This document shows, piece by piece, positions 24,942 through 34,033 of a DNA stretch of 64,000 nucleotides. Each line of letters begins with the position of its first letter. The stretch's first letter is position 1. Made by a program: the position numbers and the translations under genes. This stretch comes from Candidatus Terraquivivens tengchongensis (GTDB lineage Archaea > Thermoproteota > Nitrososphaeria_A > Caldarchaeales > Wolframiiraptoraceae), in the NCBI GenBank assembly GCA_023268355.1, contig JALNJK010000006.1:1-64000 (forward strand), written 5' to 3'. The notes under the pieces were generated by a model that had not been told where the DNA came from, ran no database searches, and was given only the letters and a program-made list of their open reading frames with translations.

Positions 24942-25449
24942 CTACATAAACCACCTCACTAAGAGGTCTCCTTTCTGGAGGTTGTGGCCATTCTTCAGGA
25001 TAACCTAGGCTGATCATCAAGATAGGCTCAAAGTTATCTGGAAGCTCGAGAATTTCCCTCACCGCCAGCTTATTGAAAGATGCTATTGGACACGAGCCTA
25101 TGCCGAGGCCATACGCCATGAGCATCATGTTCTGGGCTGCCATGGATACGTCCATGAGCGACAACGTATAACCTATCTTCCCAGCTCTTTCGTACCTGTT
25201 CTTGTCCACACATGCTACGACTAATGCATCAGGATTACCAAACAGGCCTGGAGACACAAGCTTTATCTTCTTTATCAATGTTGGTTCTCTCACGAGAACG
25301 AACTGCCATGGTTGTATGTTGCCCCCGCTCGGAGCCCATATGCCTGCCTCCATTATGAGCCTCAGATGTTCGTCGGGAATCTTCTTCTCCAAGAACCTCC
25401 TAACAGACCTTCTTCCCTTTATTATACTTAAAAGTTCCTTCGGCTCCAT
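24913..25449 (-). CDS. Nitroreductase-family FMN enzyme
   Basis: 178 residues, the usual length. RRSVRRFLEKKIPDEHL at the N-terminus binds FMN phosphate, WAPSGGNIQPWQFVLVRE is the family signature, and LGYPEEWPQPPERRPLSE ends the protein. Members use NAD(P)H or F420 to reduce nitro, quinone or other compounds; the substrate is not evident. First gene of an operon with the DUF6092-like gene. Confidence 0.88.
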   Translation of the reverse strand: MEPKELLSIIKGRRSVRRFLEKKIPDEHLRLIMEAGIWAPSGGNIQPWQFVLVREPTLIKKIKLVSPGLFGNPDALVVACVDKNRYERAGKIGYTLSLMDVSMAAQNMMLMAYGLGIGSCPIASFNKLAVREILELPDNFEPILMISLGYPEEWPQPPERRPLSEVVYVDGYGKYYRG

Positions 25450-25549
25450 GCAACTACGGCTCTCATGCTCGGATAAAATCGTTTATCCGTTTCTTAGAAA
25501 AACTTTAAGAATTGCTTTTAGAAACTCTTTTTTGCCATACTCAGATGAA

Positions 25550-25655
25550 GCCCTGGTAGTATAGTCCGGTCTAGTATCGGCGGCTGTCGCCCGCCGGACC
25601 CGGGTTCAAATCCCGGCCATGGGGAGGGTTAAAAAGCCCTGCCCGCCGAAGGGCG
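25550..25655 (+). tRNA. tRNA-Asp (anticodon GTC) with 31-base intron in the acceptor stem
   Basis: Exon 1 25550-25619, intron 25620-25650, exon 2 25651-25655. The unspliced gene seems to have a mispaired acceptor stem, but removal of the intron gives GCCCTGG/CCAGGGC with discriminator G, the expected Asp identity base. The anticodon arm is GGCGG-CTGTCGC-CCGCC and the T arm CCGGG-TTCAAAT-CCCGG. The splice sites form a bulge-helix-bulge: 4-bp helix CGGC/GCCG, bulges CAT and AAG cut after the second base. The intron lies between positions 68 and 69. CCA is not encoded. Confidence 0.88.
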
Positions 25656-25751
25656 CTAAGATTTTTTTTGAACCCGGGTGAAATACATATTAACGTAAAC
25701 GTTTCTATAATACCTAAATAAATAGAGGTGTAAGGAAAAGCGAAGTTGCGG

Positions 25752-27128
25752 CTAGCCAAACTTTCTTACGTATATGCCCTCCAGCTCGGGCTCCTTCTCT
25801 AAAACTTTTTTAATCAAGTTTTGGAGTTTTGCTGTTTCCATTCGTAGAACGATAGACGGTCTAGTAGGTATGTAGCGGTCCCCATATTCAACCAGCCACC
25901 CTCTTTCACGAAGCCTTGCAAGGATCGCACCCAGTTCTGTTTCACCAATGTTGAGCGCTTTTGAGAGTTCTACAGCGCTAGCACCTCCTGAAGTTAGTAG
26001 GGTAAAGTATACGCGCACGTCTTCTGAAGGTACGCCGAGCTCAGAGAAATGTTGGTACAGTGCTTCACTAACCTTTTCCCGTCTCTCAGCCTTCTTCTGT
26101 GCCTCTTTTAATATAGCATTTATAGCATCTCCACCTTCAGCTATTTTCAGCTTTCCGGCCTTTACCGCGCTATCTAAAAGTTCCATGGCTTTCTTAGACC
26201 TGACTATTGCCAAGTTCCAGTTGAGGTCTATGACGCCGGCATTACCAACGGATATGTCCGCCAGCCTTCCCGTGAAGTCTGTACAAGAAGAGCACGACGA
26301 CCAAGAGTATTTGCTAAGCTCCTTCACTGGTAGCTCTACTTGCTTGCCCTCTTGGGTAAAGACCATCAACTTGCCCTTTGATATATCAAACTTCTTTATA
26401 TTGGAAAGGTCGATGTTTAGGGTCTTTTTAATGGTCTCTAAGAGGAGCCCCTCGTAAGAAAAATTCCTGTGACAGAACAACCCGATTATAAACTCAATCT
26501 TTCCATTTTTAACAGGAATCATAGGTTCCATTTGTAACTTTCTTGCAGCTCTGACTTGACACGGAAGACCTACGATAGCAACCTTTTTAACCGTTGGATC
26601 ACTAATTACTTCACGGTAAGCGAACATATTTGGACACATAACATATTTTGAACCGGCTGCTTTCTTTATTTCCTCAGGGGTCCTGGCAAGTATGGGCTTC
26701 GGCATCCAATCCTTTTCAGCTACCGCTAGAATAGCACCATCTATCAGCCCGGCCTCTAGTGCATGAATCAATAACGTGGTCACTAAGCCTCCGTTTTGTG
26801 CTATGGAAAGTATGTTTTTGTCGGTGCTTTGCGCCAGTATGCATTTTTCATAATATCCCAAAGATTCATCCTTGTTTGTGCCAGGGAACAGCTTCTCCTC
26901 AAATTCTTTCACAGGTACATAAGTCTGGGGACAGTACTTGTAACAGTTTCCACACTCAGAACAGTAGTTTATGAGCCTTGGAACTTTTCCATCCAGTGTT
27001 ATTCTAGGACATACGCCTGCGCAGGTGCCGCAATAACAACAAAGCTGCTTTTCGATTACCCACCTATTTAAAAGTTCAAAACTTGGAGTGTAACTTAAGG
27101 CGGTGCCTGATGTTGCTATTGTTGCCAT
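25752..27128 (-). CDS. FrhB-type F420/flavin-dependent ferredoxin oxidoreductase with C-terminal winged helix
   Basis: 458 residues from ATG 27128; the ATG at 27146 is too close to the TATA box (27155-27165). Two 4Fe-4S clusters near the N-terminus (CCYCGTCAGVCP and YCSECGNCYKYCP), then FrhB N- and C-terminal domains (to about 330) with VGLPCQVRA and CSSCTDFTG. FrhB proteins move electrons between ferredoxin and F420 or sulfur/nitrogen substrates. Residues ~365-430 add a TrmB-like winged helix (SGGASAVELSKALNIGETEL, RLRERGWLVEYGDRY), unusual here. It may be a redox-sensing regulator. Confidence 0.75.
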   Translation of the reverse strand: MATIATSGTALSYTPSFELLNRWVIEKQLCCYCGTCAGVCPRITLDGKVPRLINYCSECGNCYKYCPQTYVPVKEFEEKLFPGTNKDESLGYYEKCILAQSTDKNILSIAQNGGLVTTLLIHALEAGLIDGAILAVAEKDWMPKPILARTPEEIKKAAGSKYVMCPNMFAYREVISDPTVKKVAIVGLPCQVRAARKLQMEPMIPVKNGKIEFIIGLFCHRNFSYEGLLLETIKKTLNIDLSNIKKFDISKGKLMVFTQEGKQVELPVKELSKYSWSSCSSCTDFTGRLADISVGNAGVIDLNWNLAIVRSKKAMELLDSAVKAGKLKIAEGGDAINAILKEAQKKAERREKVSEALYQHFSELGVPSEDVRVYFTLLTSGGASAVELSKALNIGETELGAILARLRERGWLVEYGDRYIPTRPSIVLRMETAKLQNLIKKVLEKEPELEGIYVRKFG

Positions 27129-27170
27129 GCCAATAAAACTAAACATGCCCCTTCTATTTAAATTATGTGT

Positions 27171-27746
27171 TTAAGATGTGGCGTCACTGCTTATACGCTT
27201 CTTGAGCTCATCAATCGCATATCTCAGATCTTTTAGGCTCTTAACAAAGTCTTCAGAAACGCCATGATAATCTAATTTACCGTAGTTGTCCAAGATTTTA
27301 GTCTGGTCTGGACTTGCATTATCCACCTCCTCATCTGACACGCCTTCAGCTCCTTTACTCATCTGTACGTCCTTTACTGAACTTTCTATTAATTCCACGA
27401 TTTTTTCAACTTCATCCGTACCTTCTTGGGGGTTAATGTCGCCTTCACTCTTCGTTAGCTGCATTTGTTGCGGCTGTAAAGAAGGCTCTGTTTTTGGAAC
27501 AACCTTCGTTAGATTCGATGCTTGCACTACGACCCCGTTATCATCCCTAAATATATGTTGATGGAAATCGTCATGAGTGATGCGCTCGGTTTGGCTGAAC
27601 ATATGCCCCGCCGGAACGCGTCTTGAGGTGTTGGATATTGCCTTAGTTGTCCTGATCTTCAAATAGAAAAAGGCTACGCATGTGTAAAACACCGCTAAGA
27701 AGACAAAGAATATGAGCATCAACCCAGTATCGGACAAACCCTGCAT
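27171..27746 (-). CDS. Membrane-anchored protein at the end of the archaellum operon
   Basis: 191 residues: one N-terminal transmembrane helix (8-30), a long Ser/Thr/Gln/Glu-rich linker and two short helical segments at the C-terminus. No recognised family. It starts directly at the arlJ stop, so it is the last gene of the operon. Possibly a structural or regulatory accessory of the motor; no evidence in the sequence beyond position. Confidence 0.5.
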   Translation of the reverse strand: MQGLSDTGLMLIFFVFLAVFYTCVAFFYLKIRTTKAISNTSRRVPAGHMFSQTERITHDDFHQHIFRDDNGVVVQASNLTKVVPKTEPSLQPQQMQLTKSEGDINPQEGTDEVEKIVELIESSVKDVQMSKGAEGVSDEEVDNASPDQTKILDNYGKLDYHGVSEDFVKSLKDLRYAIDELKKRISSDATS

Positions 27747-29285
27747 CTAACTTACCTCCACAAGGCTGCCTAACTCTTCTACATTAAACATAACGCGGAA
27801 GAGCGACTCAACGGAGAATGATACCGCTAAGAATGACGCTGCTGAGATTATCATAAGCAGACCAAGGTACGTGAGGAGTGTAAAGCGCGACTCCCCTTCA
27901 ACGAAGTATATGGCGAGGCTACTGCCGATAGTGACAGCAAGTATCACCGAGAAGAAGTATATATTAACAGTAAGTTCGGGTGGAACTTGTATTATGGAAA
28001 CATATGGTGAGACCATTTGCATAAGTTTCCTAAAGATTCCGGTGAGGACTTTGATGAGTGCCAGAACACTGCTCAGTGTTGCCTGCAAGGGTATAATAAC
28101 GCCCTTCAAATTGCCAGCGACTTGGGCACGTTTGTTCCTTCTTATCAAGACAGAATTCGTGTAGTCACCTAACACCTTGCCGTAGATGCTAGCCTTAGCA
28201 CCAGACCTTATGCACTCGCCTAATACGGAAGAACATGAGGCGACGGTCTTACTGCCGCTCTCAACACCAAAAAGGTATAAACATACGCCAGCGTCGAATC
28301 CAGCCTTAAGTCTATTCATCAACCTCTTTATGAGCCCTGTAAGCTTACCGTAATCATTTAGCATCACTGGTTTTAGTGCTAGTTTGAGGGAACTGGTTAC
28401 CGATAAAGAATCTGCGAGGGCTTTAATGAAGGATAAGAAAGCCACCTCTATCTCTTTTACTTGGGATACGACTTTCTTACCTAGTAGTCCAACGACAATA
28501 GGAGCGACAGAACCAATTAAGAAAGGGAGAGGAACAGGGTATAGTAAGTATATCGGATTGGGCAAATCAAAATAAATGGGAATCACACCAATTATGACAG
28601 TAATTAAAATGCTCCCAATAAGGGTGGGTAGTATTAATTTCTCAACTTTTGCTATGTTCTTCGGTCTCTCCTTCAGAGAGTGGAGAACTGGAAATTTTAT
28701 CGAATTCCTAAAGATTAAGAAAATGACGCAGGTTAACGTTACCAGCATCATTAGAGCAGAAGTTATTAGGATTTGCTCAGGCCTTGCACCACCGTATATC
28801 ATCGATGTTAACAGCATTGAAACAGATAAGAACGCGAAGGAGGTCAAAAGCGCAGAATAGGCCTCGGAAAACCTTTTGAGCCTTTCCATACACCTATCAA
28901 ACTCCGCCTCGGAAGTTGACATGAACCTCTCAAACTCTATCTTGGCAAACTCCGAAATGTTGGCTCCTACTTTGATTGTTTGTCCCATCCTGAGCAACAT
29001 ACCTCTGACCTTTTTATCTCGTACGTCTTCCAACACCGTGGAGTAAGCATCATGAAGTCCATAGGACCACTTTTCAGTCAATGACTTTATCTTTTGGAAT
29101 ATTATAGACAAAGGACCAATCACGTTCATTGCTGATGCCATCCTGCCGATGATTACCTTAACGTTTATGTTGGACATAGAAAGGCAGGTCAGCAGGAGCA
29201 ACATCATGGTGTAAAATTCACTTATGTTACCGGCCTTATGAAGACCTTCTTTGGTGAGTTTACGGAAACTTGTCAATATTTCCAA
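27747..29285 (-). CDS. arlJ: Archaellum platform protein ArlJ (FlaJ)
   Basis: 512-residue polytopic membrane protein with two T2SSF-like regions, the membrane platform around which the archaellum motor rotates. Hydrophobic blocks near 155-215, 220-290 and 430-510; between them cytoplasmic helices with VKEIEVAFLSFIKALADSLSVT, typical of FlaJ. It overlaps arlI by 13 bases. It is more like a single archaellum platform than the longer pilus platform at 1497. Confidence 0.88.
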   Translation of the reverse strand: MEILTSFRKLTKEGLHKAGNISEFYTMMLLLLTCLSMSNINVKVIIGRMASAMNVIGPLSIIFQKIKSLTEKWSYGLHDAYSTVLEDVRDKKVRGMLLRMGQTIKVGANISEFAKIEFERFMSTSEAEFDRCMERLKRFSEAYSALLTSFAFLSVSMLLTSMIYGGARPEQILITSALMMLVTLTCVIFLIFRNSIKFPVLHSLKERPKNIAKVEKLILPTLIGSILITVIIGVIPIYFDLPNPIYLLYPVPLPFLIGSVAPIVVGLLGKKVVSQVKEIEVAFLSFIKALADSLSVTSSLKLALKPVMLNDYGKLTGLIKRLMNRLKAGFDAGVCLYLFGVESGSKTVASCSSVLGECIRSGAKASIYGKVLGDYTNSVLIRRNKRAQVAGNLKGVIIPLQATLSSVLALIKVLTGIFRKLMQMVSPYVSIIQVPPELTVNIYFFSVILAVTIGSSLAIYFVEGESRFTLLTYLGLLMIISAASFLAVSFSVESLFRVMFNVEELGSLVEVS

Positions 29286-30988
29286 ATTTCATCCCCTCTT
29301 AAAATCATATTTAACGCCTTCTCTACCCCAGTCTTCCATGCAACTTTTACCGCCCTCCAAACGTCAAAGTAATCCAAAACACCTTTCTCTATCAATTTCT
29401 CAAGAAATGTTGCCCTGTTTTCAAGCTCCACGTAAATCTCCCTGACCCTTCTTCTAGGTATGCCCCGCATTACGGCAATCTTGTTCTCTAAGAGGTGGCT
29501 GCTTCCTTCGCCCCTGAATACGAAAGTGTCGCTTATTGGGTCCCAGCTAAACAGCTCTATGAAGTCAAACCTATCTTCGACGGAGTCGTAACCAACTATC
29601 TCGTTGACGCTCAAAACTCTTCTTTCGAGTGTACCGGTAGACGGGAGCCTAACAGCACTCTGAATTACTGCGCAATTCAATATGTCTATGTAGCTCTTCG
29701 GTATCTCTATTGGTGCGCCAGTGAGACGTTGTATAAGCTTTTGTACAGAACCAGCATGGAACGTCGTTACAACTGGTGCACCTACCTGCATCGCTTGAAA
29801 AGCTACGTATGCCTCTTTGCCCCTTATTTCTCCGACGATTATGTAGTTCGGCCTTTGCCTTAAGGACGCCTTCAAGAGATCAAATAACTCTATGCTGCTT
29901 TCTACATCTTCTCCTTGCTTCGTTACTTCACGAACCCAGTTATTATGCGGAACGATAATCTCAGGTGTATCCTCTATTGATATTATCTTGGCCTCAGGTC
30001 TTATGAACACACAAGTGGCTCTTAAAAGTGTGGTTTTGCCAGAGGCCGTCTCGCCGCAGAACCAAACGCTTAACCCGCTCTCTAGCATAAGCCATAAGTA
30101 AGCCGACGCGGTCGCATCTATCGTGCGCCATTTTATAAGCTGAGTGATGCTTATCGGTATATCGGCAAACTTCCTTATAGTGAAATTTGACCCCCGCATG
30201 CTGATATCGCTACCGAAAACTATGTTTATTCTGGAACCATCAGGTAAAGTACCATCAACTATCGGTCTCCTATAGGTTACGGGTCTCATGGCTCTTTCTG
30301 ACAGAGAGATGATGTACTCATCTAGCTGGTCTTCGCTCTCGAAAACTACGCTGGTCTCGCAACTGCCGAATATTTTATGCTCTATAAATATAGGTCCTAT
30401 ACCATCACAAGATATATCCTCAATATATGGATCCCTTATGAAGGGCTCGAGCAAGCCCAGCTTTACCTTATGGAGAATAAGTTGGTATTTAAGGGCCGAG
30501 AAGGTTTCTTCATTCATCCTTATCTTGGTCGGAATGCCAGATTTTTTCAAGACTTTGTAACTCCATGTTGGGAGGCTTTGGTCTATAATCACTAGAAAGT
30601 TAAGCTTTGATAACAGAGTCCTTTCTTTTTCAGACTCGCTCTCGCCAACTTCTTCGTCACCTATCAACACCGCAAGAGCCTTATCGACTTCTTTCAACAA
30701 CTCCTCAAATTCTTTCGGTACTGTTGGTTCGATTACTTGATAATAGAGCCTATCGCTTTTAGCTCGTTCGTAAACGTGGATGAATATTGGGTCTCCGACG
30801 GGATAAAGTATGTTCACGTTCTTCATGTATTTCATATCCCTTGAAAGCTGAACATAATACGTCGGCTGACTAATCCCTTTGCTACGCAAGTTTGCTAAGT
30901 ATTTCGCCAGATGAGGGTTCGCTTTAACGGCCTCTGCAAGGCTCTTGCCTGGTTGTTTCTCTTTCTGCTCATAAGTCATCATGCTCAT
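29273..30988 (-). CDS. arlI: Archaellum motor ATPase ArlI (FlaI)
   Basis: 571-residue hexameric ATPase that drives assembly and rotation of the archaellum. RecA-like core with Walker A CGETASGKTTLL (near 308-318), Walker B and Asp box NYIIVGEIRGKEAY, and FHAGSVQKLIQRLTG; GETASGKT rather than GATGSGKT is characteristic of ArlI. N-terminal domain to about 230 has the DGIGPIFIEH stretch. Start overlaps arlH by 4 bases. Its partners are ArlJ, ArlH and ArlX/CDE. Confidence 0.93.
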   Translation of the reverse strand: MSMMTYEQKEKQPGKSLAEAVKANPHLAKYLANLRSKGISQPTYYVQLSRDMKYMKNVNILYPVGDPIFIHVYERAKSDRLYYQVIEPTVPKEFEELLKEVDKALAVLIGDEEVGESESEKERTLLSKLNFLVIIDQSLPTWSYKVLKKSGIPTKIRMNEETFSALKYQLILHKVKLGLLEPFIRDPYIEDISCDGIGPIFIEHKIFGSCETSVVFESEDQLDEYIISLSERAMRPVTYRRPIVDGTLPDGSRINIVFGSDISMRGSNFTIRKFADIPISITQLIKWRTIDATASAYLWLMLESGLSVWFCGETASGKTTLLRATCVFIRPEAKIISIEDTPEIIVPHNNWVREVTKQGEDVESSIELFDLLKASLRQRPNYIIVGEIRGKEAYVAFQAMQVGAPVVTTFHAGSVQKLIQRLTGAPIEIPKSYIDILNCAVIQSAVRLPSTGTLERRVLSVNEIVGYDSVEDRFDFIELFSWDPISDTFVFRGEGSSHLLENKIAVMRGIPRRRVREIYVELENRATFLEKLIEKGVLDYFDVWRAVKVAWKTGVEKALNMILRGDEIWKY

Positions 30989-31710
30989 GCCCTCGCCTGG
31001 GAGAACGGTAATACCTTAATGCCGAAAGCCGTATCCACTTCAAAGCTCAGGATAACCGATGTAGATTTTATTGCACCCTTAATTTTCGGTGCCTGTAATA
31101 TTCTGACCATTCTATCGCCTATTTCTTTTATTGAAAGCAGAAAATGTACGTCACAAATCGAGCGAATCCTTAGCATCATTTCTTGGGTGAATGCGTGCGT
31201 GTGAACCGTTATGATGAGAATCTTGGATTCTTCCTCAACTAGATTCCTTAAGTCTGTGAAAAAGCTTAGTATGTCTTCTTCTGACGCATAGGTTGCTATG
31301 TAAGTAAGCGAATCTATAACGAAGACATCAAATGCCGGATTATTTTTAATAAGATTTATGATCAAATCCAAAAATTTTTTTGCTAAATCCCTTTTCCATT
31401 CTAGCTCCTTTACGTGAAGTTCAGCTATCTTCAAGTCACCATTGAGGAAGTAATACTTTACATCAAACGAGACGTCTTCCATGTTCTTAATTAATTGCCT
31501 ATAACCACTCTCCGTTGTAACATAGTAGACTCTGAGACCGCTTTGTAAAGCTCCATAAACATACTGTTGGGATAGCACGCTTTTGCCGGAATCGTTAGGC
31601 CCTTCTATGAGGACAATTGATGGTATCTTTATCGGGCCTATCCTTCTATCTAGCTCTATGTTAGAAGATGTAAATTCTTTTCTGGATTTGCCTGCAAACT
31701 TTTCGCTCAA
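30985..31710 (-). CDS. arlH: Archaellum ATPase-like protein ArlH (FlaH)
   Basis: 241 residues with a KaiC/RecA-like fold. Walker A GPNDSGKSVLSQQYVYG (near 34-50) is diagnostic for FlaH; Walker B DVFVIDSLTYIA follows at about 130. ArlH binds ATP and forms a ring with ArlI at the base of the motor. Start overlaps the arlF stop (ATGA type), and its own stop overlaps arlI. Confidence 0.93.
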   Translation of the reverse strand: MSEKFAGKSRKEFTSSNIELDRRIGPIKIPSIVLIEGPNDSGKSVLSQQYVYGALQSGLRVYYVTTESGYRQLIKNMEDVSFDVKYYFLNGDLKIAELHVKELEWKRDLAKKFLDLIINLIKNNPAFDVFVIDSLTYIATYASEEDILSFFTDLRNLVEEESKILIITVHTHAFTQEMMLRIRSICDVHFLLSIKEIGDRMVRILQAPKIKGAIKSTSVILSFEVDTAFGIKVLPFSQARA

Positions 31711-32273
31711 TTCTGAACACCTCCCTCTACTGTAGATACGCCATTTGGTGCCACGAATACCACGCTAATTGGATGCGTCAAATTGAGTGCATGCTTGTTG
31801 CTTAGAGTGATTATGATAACCAACTCTTCTAACGGGTCCCACTTGCCGCTTAAAGCAGATGGTAAATCTATCGGATTAAGCACATCACCTATGACGCCGT
31901 TAGTGTAGACTGATACTACCCGCCATCCTTCTTCTCTAATTGATGATTGGTCAAATGGCACTCTTATGACGGTCGGATACGTGTAGTTCACCAACGTTCC
32001 GATGACAAAAATTTCCATCTTGTTAAATTGGATAACCGGTATGGAACAGGAACCCGTGTTCTTAATCCTGGCGTAAATCGTTGTGTTGCTTTGGGGCGTT
32101 ACGTTGATTATCTCTATGGCCGTACTTTCTAATGAAATTCTATGTCTAAGAGCTTCTAGCCCTTCATAGTATATTCCAATCCCTGTCTGTATTATGTACG
32201 TACATTGAGTGAAGATGAGCATAATGATTATCGTTAAAGTGCTCGCAGTAATCAGCATACCGAAGTTGCTCAA
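31707..32273 (-). CDS. arlF: Archaellum stator-type protein ArlF (FlaF)
   Basis: 188 residues. N-terminal pilin-like hydrophobic helix (about 5-28, no classical leader cut), then a beta-rich ectodomain with IINVTPQSNTTIYARIKNTG and paired Cys. Position directly before arlH fits ArlF; ArlF and ArlG share this architecture and could be swapped. They anchor the motor to the S-layer in other archaea. Confidence 0.7.
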   Translation of the reverse strand: MSNFGMLITASTLTIIIMLIFTQCTYIIQTGIGIYYEGLEALRHRISLESTAIEIINVTPQSNTTIYARIKNTGSCSIPVIQFNKMEIFVIGTLVNYTYPTVIRVPFDQSSIREEGWRVVSVYTNGVIGDVLNPIDLPSALSGKWDPLEELVIIITLSNKHALNLTHPISVVFVAPNGVSTVEGGVQN

Positions 32274-32277
32274 CAGA

Positions 32278-32772
32278 TCACCTCGATATGGAAAACATGA
32301 AGTCCGTGTACTTGCCTGTGTAAATAGCGAACCTAATGAAGTAATCCCCCTTCTGCAGACTGTACGGCCACTCTATCGTTATCTCAATCGTTTCACTAGG
32401 ATCCCATCTACCGTCATCGTCAACGTCGTTTACGAACTCATAATACCATCTTGGCAGGCTAACCCCTCCATAAGGTATGTGCTGAAAAGATGTTTTAGAA
32501 CCAAAGAAAAGCTCTGATAATCCTATCAGCTCTGATGGTATGTCGGATTGCCCAACGTTCTTTAACCAAACTTTAATTACCGTTTCACTGACTGGAGCAG
32601 CAAAGATAATTTTTACTTCGGTCTTCAGCTCGTGCTCCATTCGACTGATCGCAAATTTGTTAGCATCAGACACTGCATACAGGCCAGACATAAATGTAGT
32701 TGCAAACACAGAAGTGGCAACGATCGCAGCAATCATTATTATTGCTTCACTAATGAATGATGTCGAGACCAC
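32278..32772 (-). CDS. arlG: Archaellum stator-type protein ArlG (FlaG)
   Basis: 164 residues from GTG 32772, chosen because GGAGGG lies nine bases before it and the gene then starts 4 bases after the upstream stop; a longer frame to 32856 would overlap the upstream gene by 80 bases. N-terminal helix FISEAIIMIAAIVATSVFATT, then a beta-sandwich ectodomain (KIIFAAPVSETVIKVWLKNVG). It is followed by arlF; assignment of F versus G follows crenarchaeal order and could be reversed. Confidence 0.68.
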   Translation of the reverse strand: MVSTSFISEAIIMIAAIVATSVFATTFMSGLYAVSDANKFAISRMEHELKTEVKIIFAAPVSETVIKVWLKNVGQSDIPSELIGLSELFFGSKTSFQHIPYGGVSLPRWYYEFVNDVDDDGRWDPSETIEITIEWPYSLQKGDYFIRFAIYTGKYTDFMFSISR

Positions 32773-32776
32773 TGCA

Positions 32777-33415
32777 TCATTCCCTCCTACGCAAACCGTT
32801 ATCATGTTGGAGTCTGTTAATGATGAGCAGCAAGAGAATGAAGAGCGGATCATCATCGCCTTCCGCTAACTTGTTCAGAAGATATGCAGATATCAAGCCG
32901 TCTTCGACCGTTAGCGTGCTCTGAGGATATTGATTCTGTACTTCGTTCTCGAACTTCTTAAGCATATCTAAAGATTCTATTATTTGGACTATCGTATCGG
33001 ATGGTATCAACGATCTCCATGATGCAGAGCTAAGCATGCTAAGCAGGCGCTCATGCCCTATAAACCTTACCATTAAGCTTGTAAGTGCTAAAACATTCAG
33101 AAACCTCGTCGCACCTAGATTATAACGCCCGGCTGACGTGTAAGGTTTCGTTTTTTCTTCTATGATACGCTCCGCATAAGGCTGTTGTTGGTGTAAGTTT
33201 TGCTCAGCTTTGCTAGTCCCATCGCTAAGTTTCAACTCCTTTACGGGAAATGTTCCGATGAGTTTTGTGATGTATTCAAAAGGATTCTCCAACTCATTTA
33301 TTAAACCTCTAATATCCATCAAAGTCTTTTCTAAAGGTTCCTTCATTTTCTGAATCTCTTCTTCTAACATCTTAATCCTTTTTTCAACATCATCATACTT
33401 CTTATCAGTTGACAA
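32777..33415 (-). CDS. Coiled-coil archaellum accessory protein (ArlX or ArlC/D/E type)
   Basis: 212 residues. N-terminal coiled coil (VEKRIKMLEEEIQKMKEPLE), a linker with Gln/His and Lys/Glu runs (about 70-100), then a helical domain (ATRFLNVLALTSLMVRFIG and ISAYLLNKLAEGDDDP) like that of FlaD/E proteins. No transmembrane helix, unlike crenarchaeal ArlX, so it is probably a cytosolic ring or switch component. It lies between the V4R-like gene and arlG, in the place ArlX or ArlCDE occupies. Confidence 0.6.
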   Translation of the reverse strand: MSTDKKYDDVEKRIKMLEEEIQKMKEPLEKTLMDIRGLINELENPFEYITKLIGTFPVKELKLSDGTSKAEQNLHQQQPYAERIIEEKTKPYTSAGRYNLGATRFLNVLALTSLMVRFIGHERLLSMLSSASWRSLIPSDTIVQIIESLDMLKKFENEVQNQYPQSTLTVEDGLISAYLLNKLAEGDDDPLFILLLLIINRLQHDNGLRRRE

Positions 33416-33432
33416 TTTAAAGCTCCCTCCTC

Positions 33433-33963
33433 TTACATCTTCTTGATTACATACTCACAGAATTGTTTGTTCTTCAGTTGACATTCGTTTTCGATGATAA
33501 ACACACCATCTCCTAGAAGCTTTACAAATATTGATTTTAGTAGACCGCGCATAAAACTACAGAAAAGTGAATGATCTTCCGTGTTGCGGTCATGCTCTAG
33601 GAGTATAGATAAGACGAAGTTATTACTAACGCGGACGTGATATTCCTTAACGTTACTGCCCGGAATGTTAGATTCAAAAAACCAAAACTTTTCAACATAA
33701 TTGTTTTCGATTAAAGTTTTTGAGAGTTCTCTGAAAACCTCGTGAAGGTCTAATCCGTCCTCGGTGACAGATGGGTTAGGTTTTTGTAAGAGTGAGCTGA
33801 TGATCTTGCAACCTTCAGCAACACCTAACATGAAAAATATGGCATTACATGTTGGTTTGCCAAACAGTTTCACAAGTATGCTGCTTATATAAAGCAGAGT
33901 GCGCCATTCTAAAACCTCTCCAAACCAAGTTTCATCGTGTTTTTGAGTCATTATTTTGTTCAC
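33433..33963 (-). CDS. V4R-like domain protein opening the archaellum operon
   Basis: 176 residues. The C-terminal part, FCSFMRGLLKSIFVKLLGDG and ECQLKNKQFCEYVIKKM, has the pattern of a V4R (4-vinyl reductase-like, haem-NO-binding superfamily) domain, whose end usually has C...C near the last strand. Such domains bind small hydrophobic ligands or sense signals. First gene of the operon and divergent from archaellin, so a regulatory or sensing role in motility is possible. No such archaellum component is known to me; the domain call is by motif. Confidence 0.45.
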   Translation of the reverse strand: MNKIMTQKHDETWFGEVLEWRTLLYISSILVKLFGKPTCNAIFFMLGVAEGCKIISSLLQKPNPSVTEDGLDLHEVFRELSKTLIENNYVEKFWFFESNIPGSNVKEYHVRVSNNFVLSILLEHDRNTEDHSLFCSFMRGLLKSIFVKLLGDGVFIIENECQLKNKQFCEYVIKKM

Positions 33964-34033
33964 CTTTTGTCTGATTTTTGTATTATTAGAATGATATTTA
34001 AATTTTTCGAATTTGACAAAAAGTTTAAATAAA

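Noticed and set aside
25550-25655. Reading tRNA-Asp as a pseudogene because of acceptor mismatches
   Set aside because: Both mismatches vanish and the discriminator becomes G when a bulge-helix-bulge intron is removed, which is too precise to be decay.
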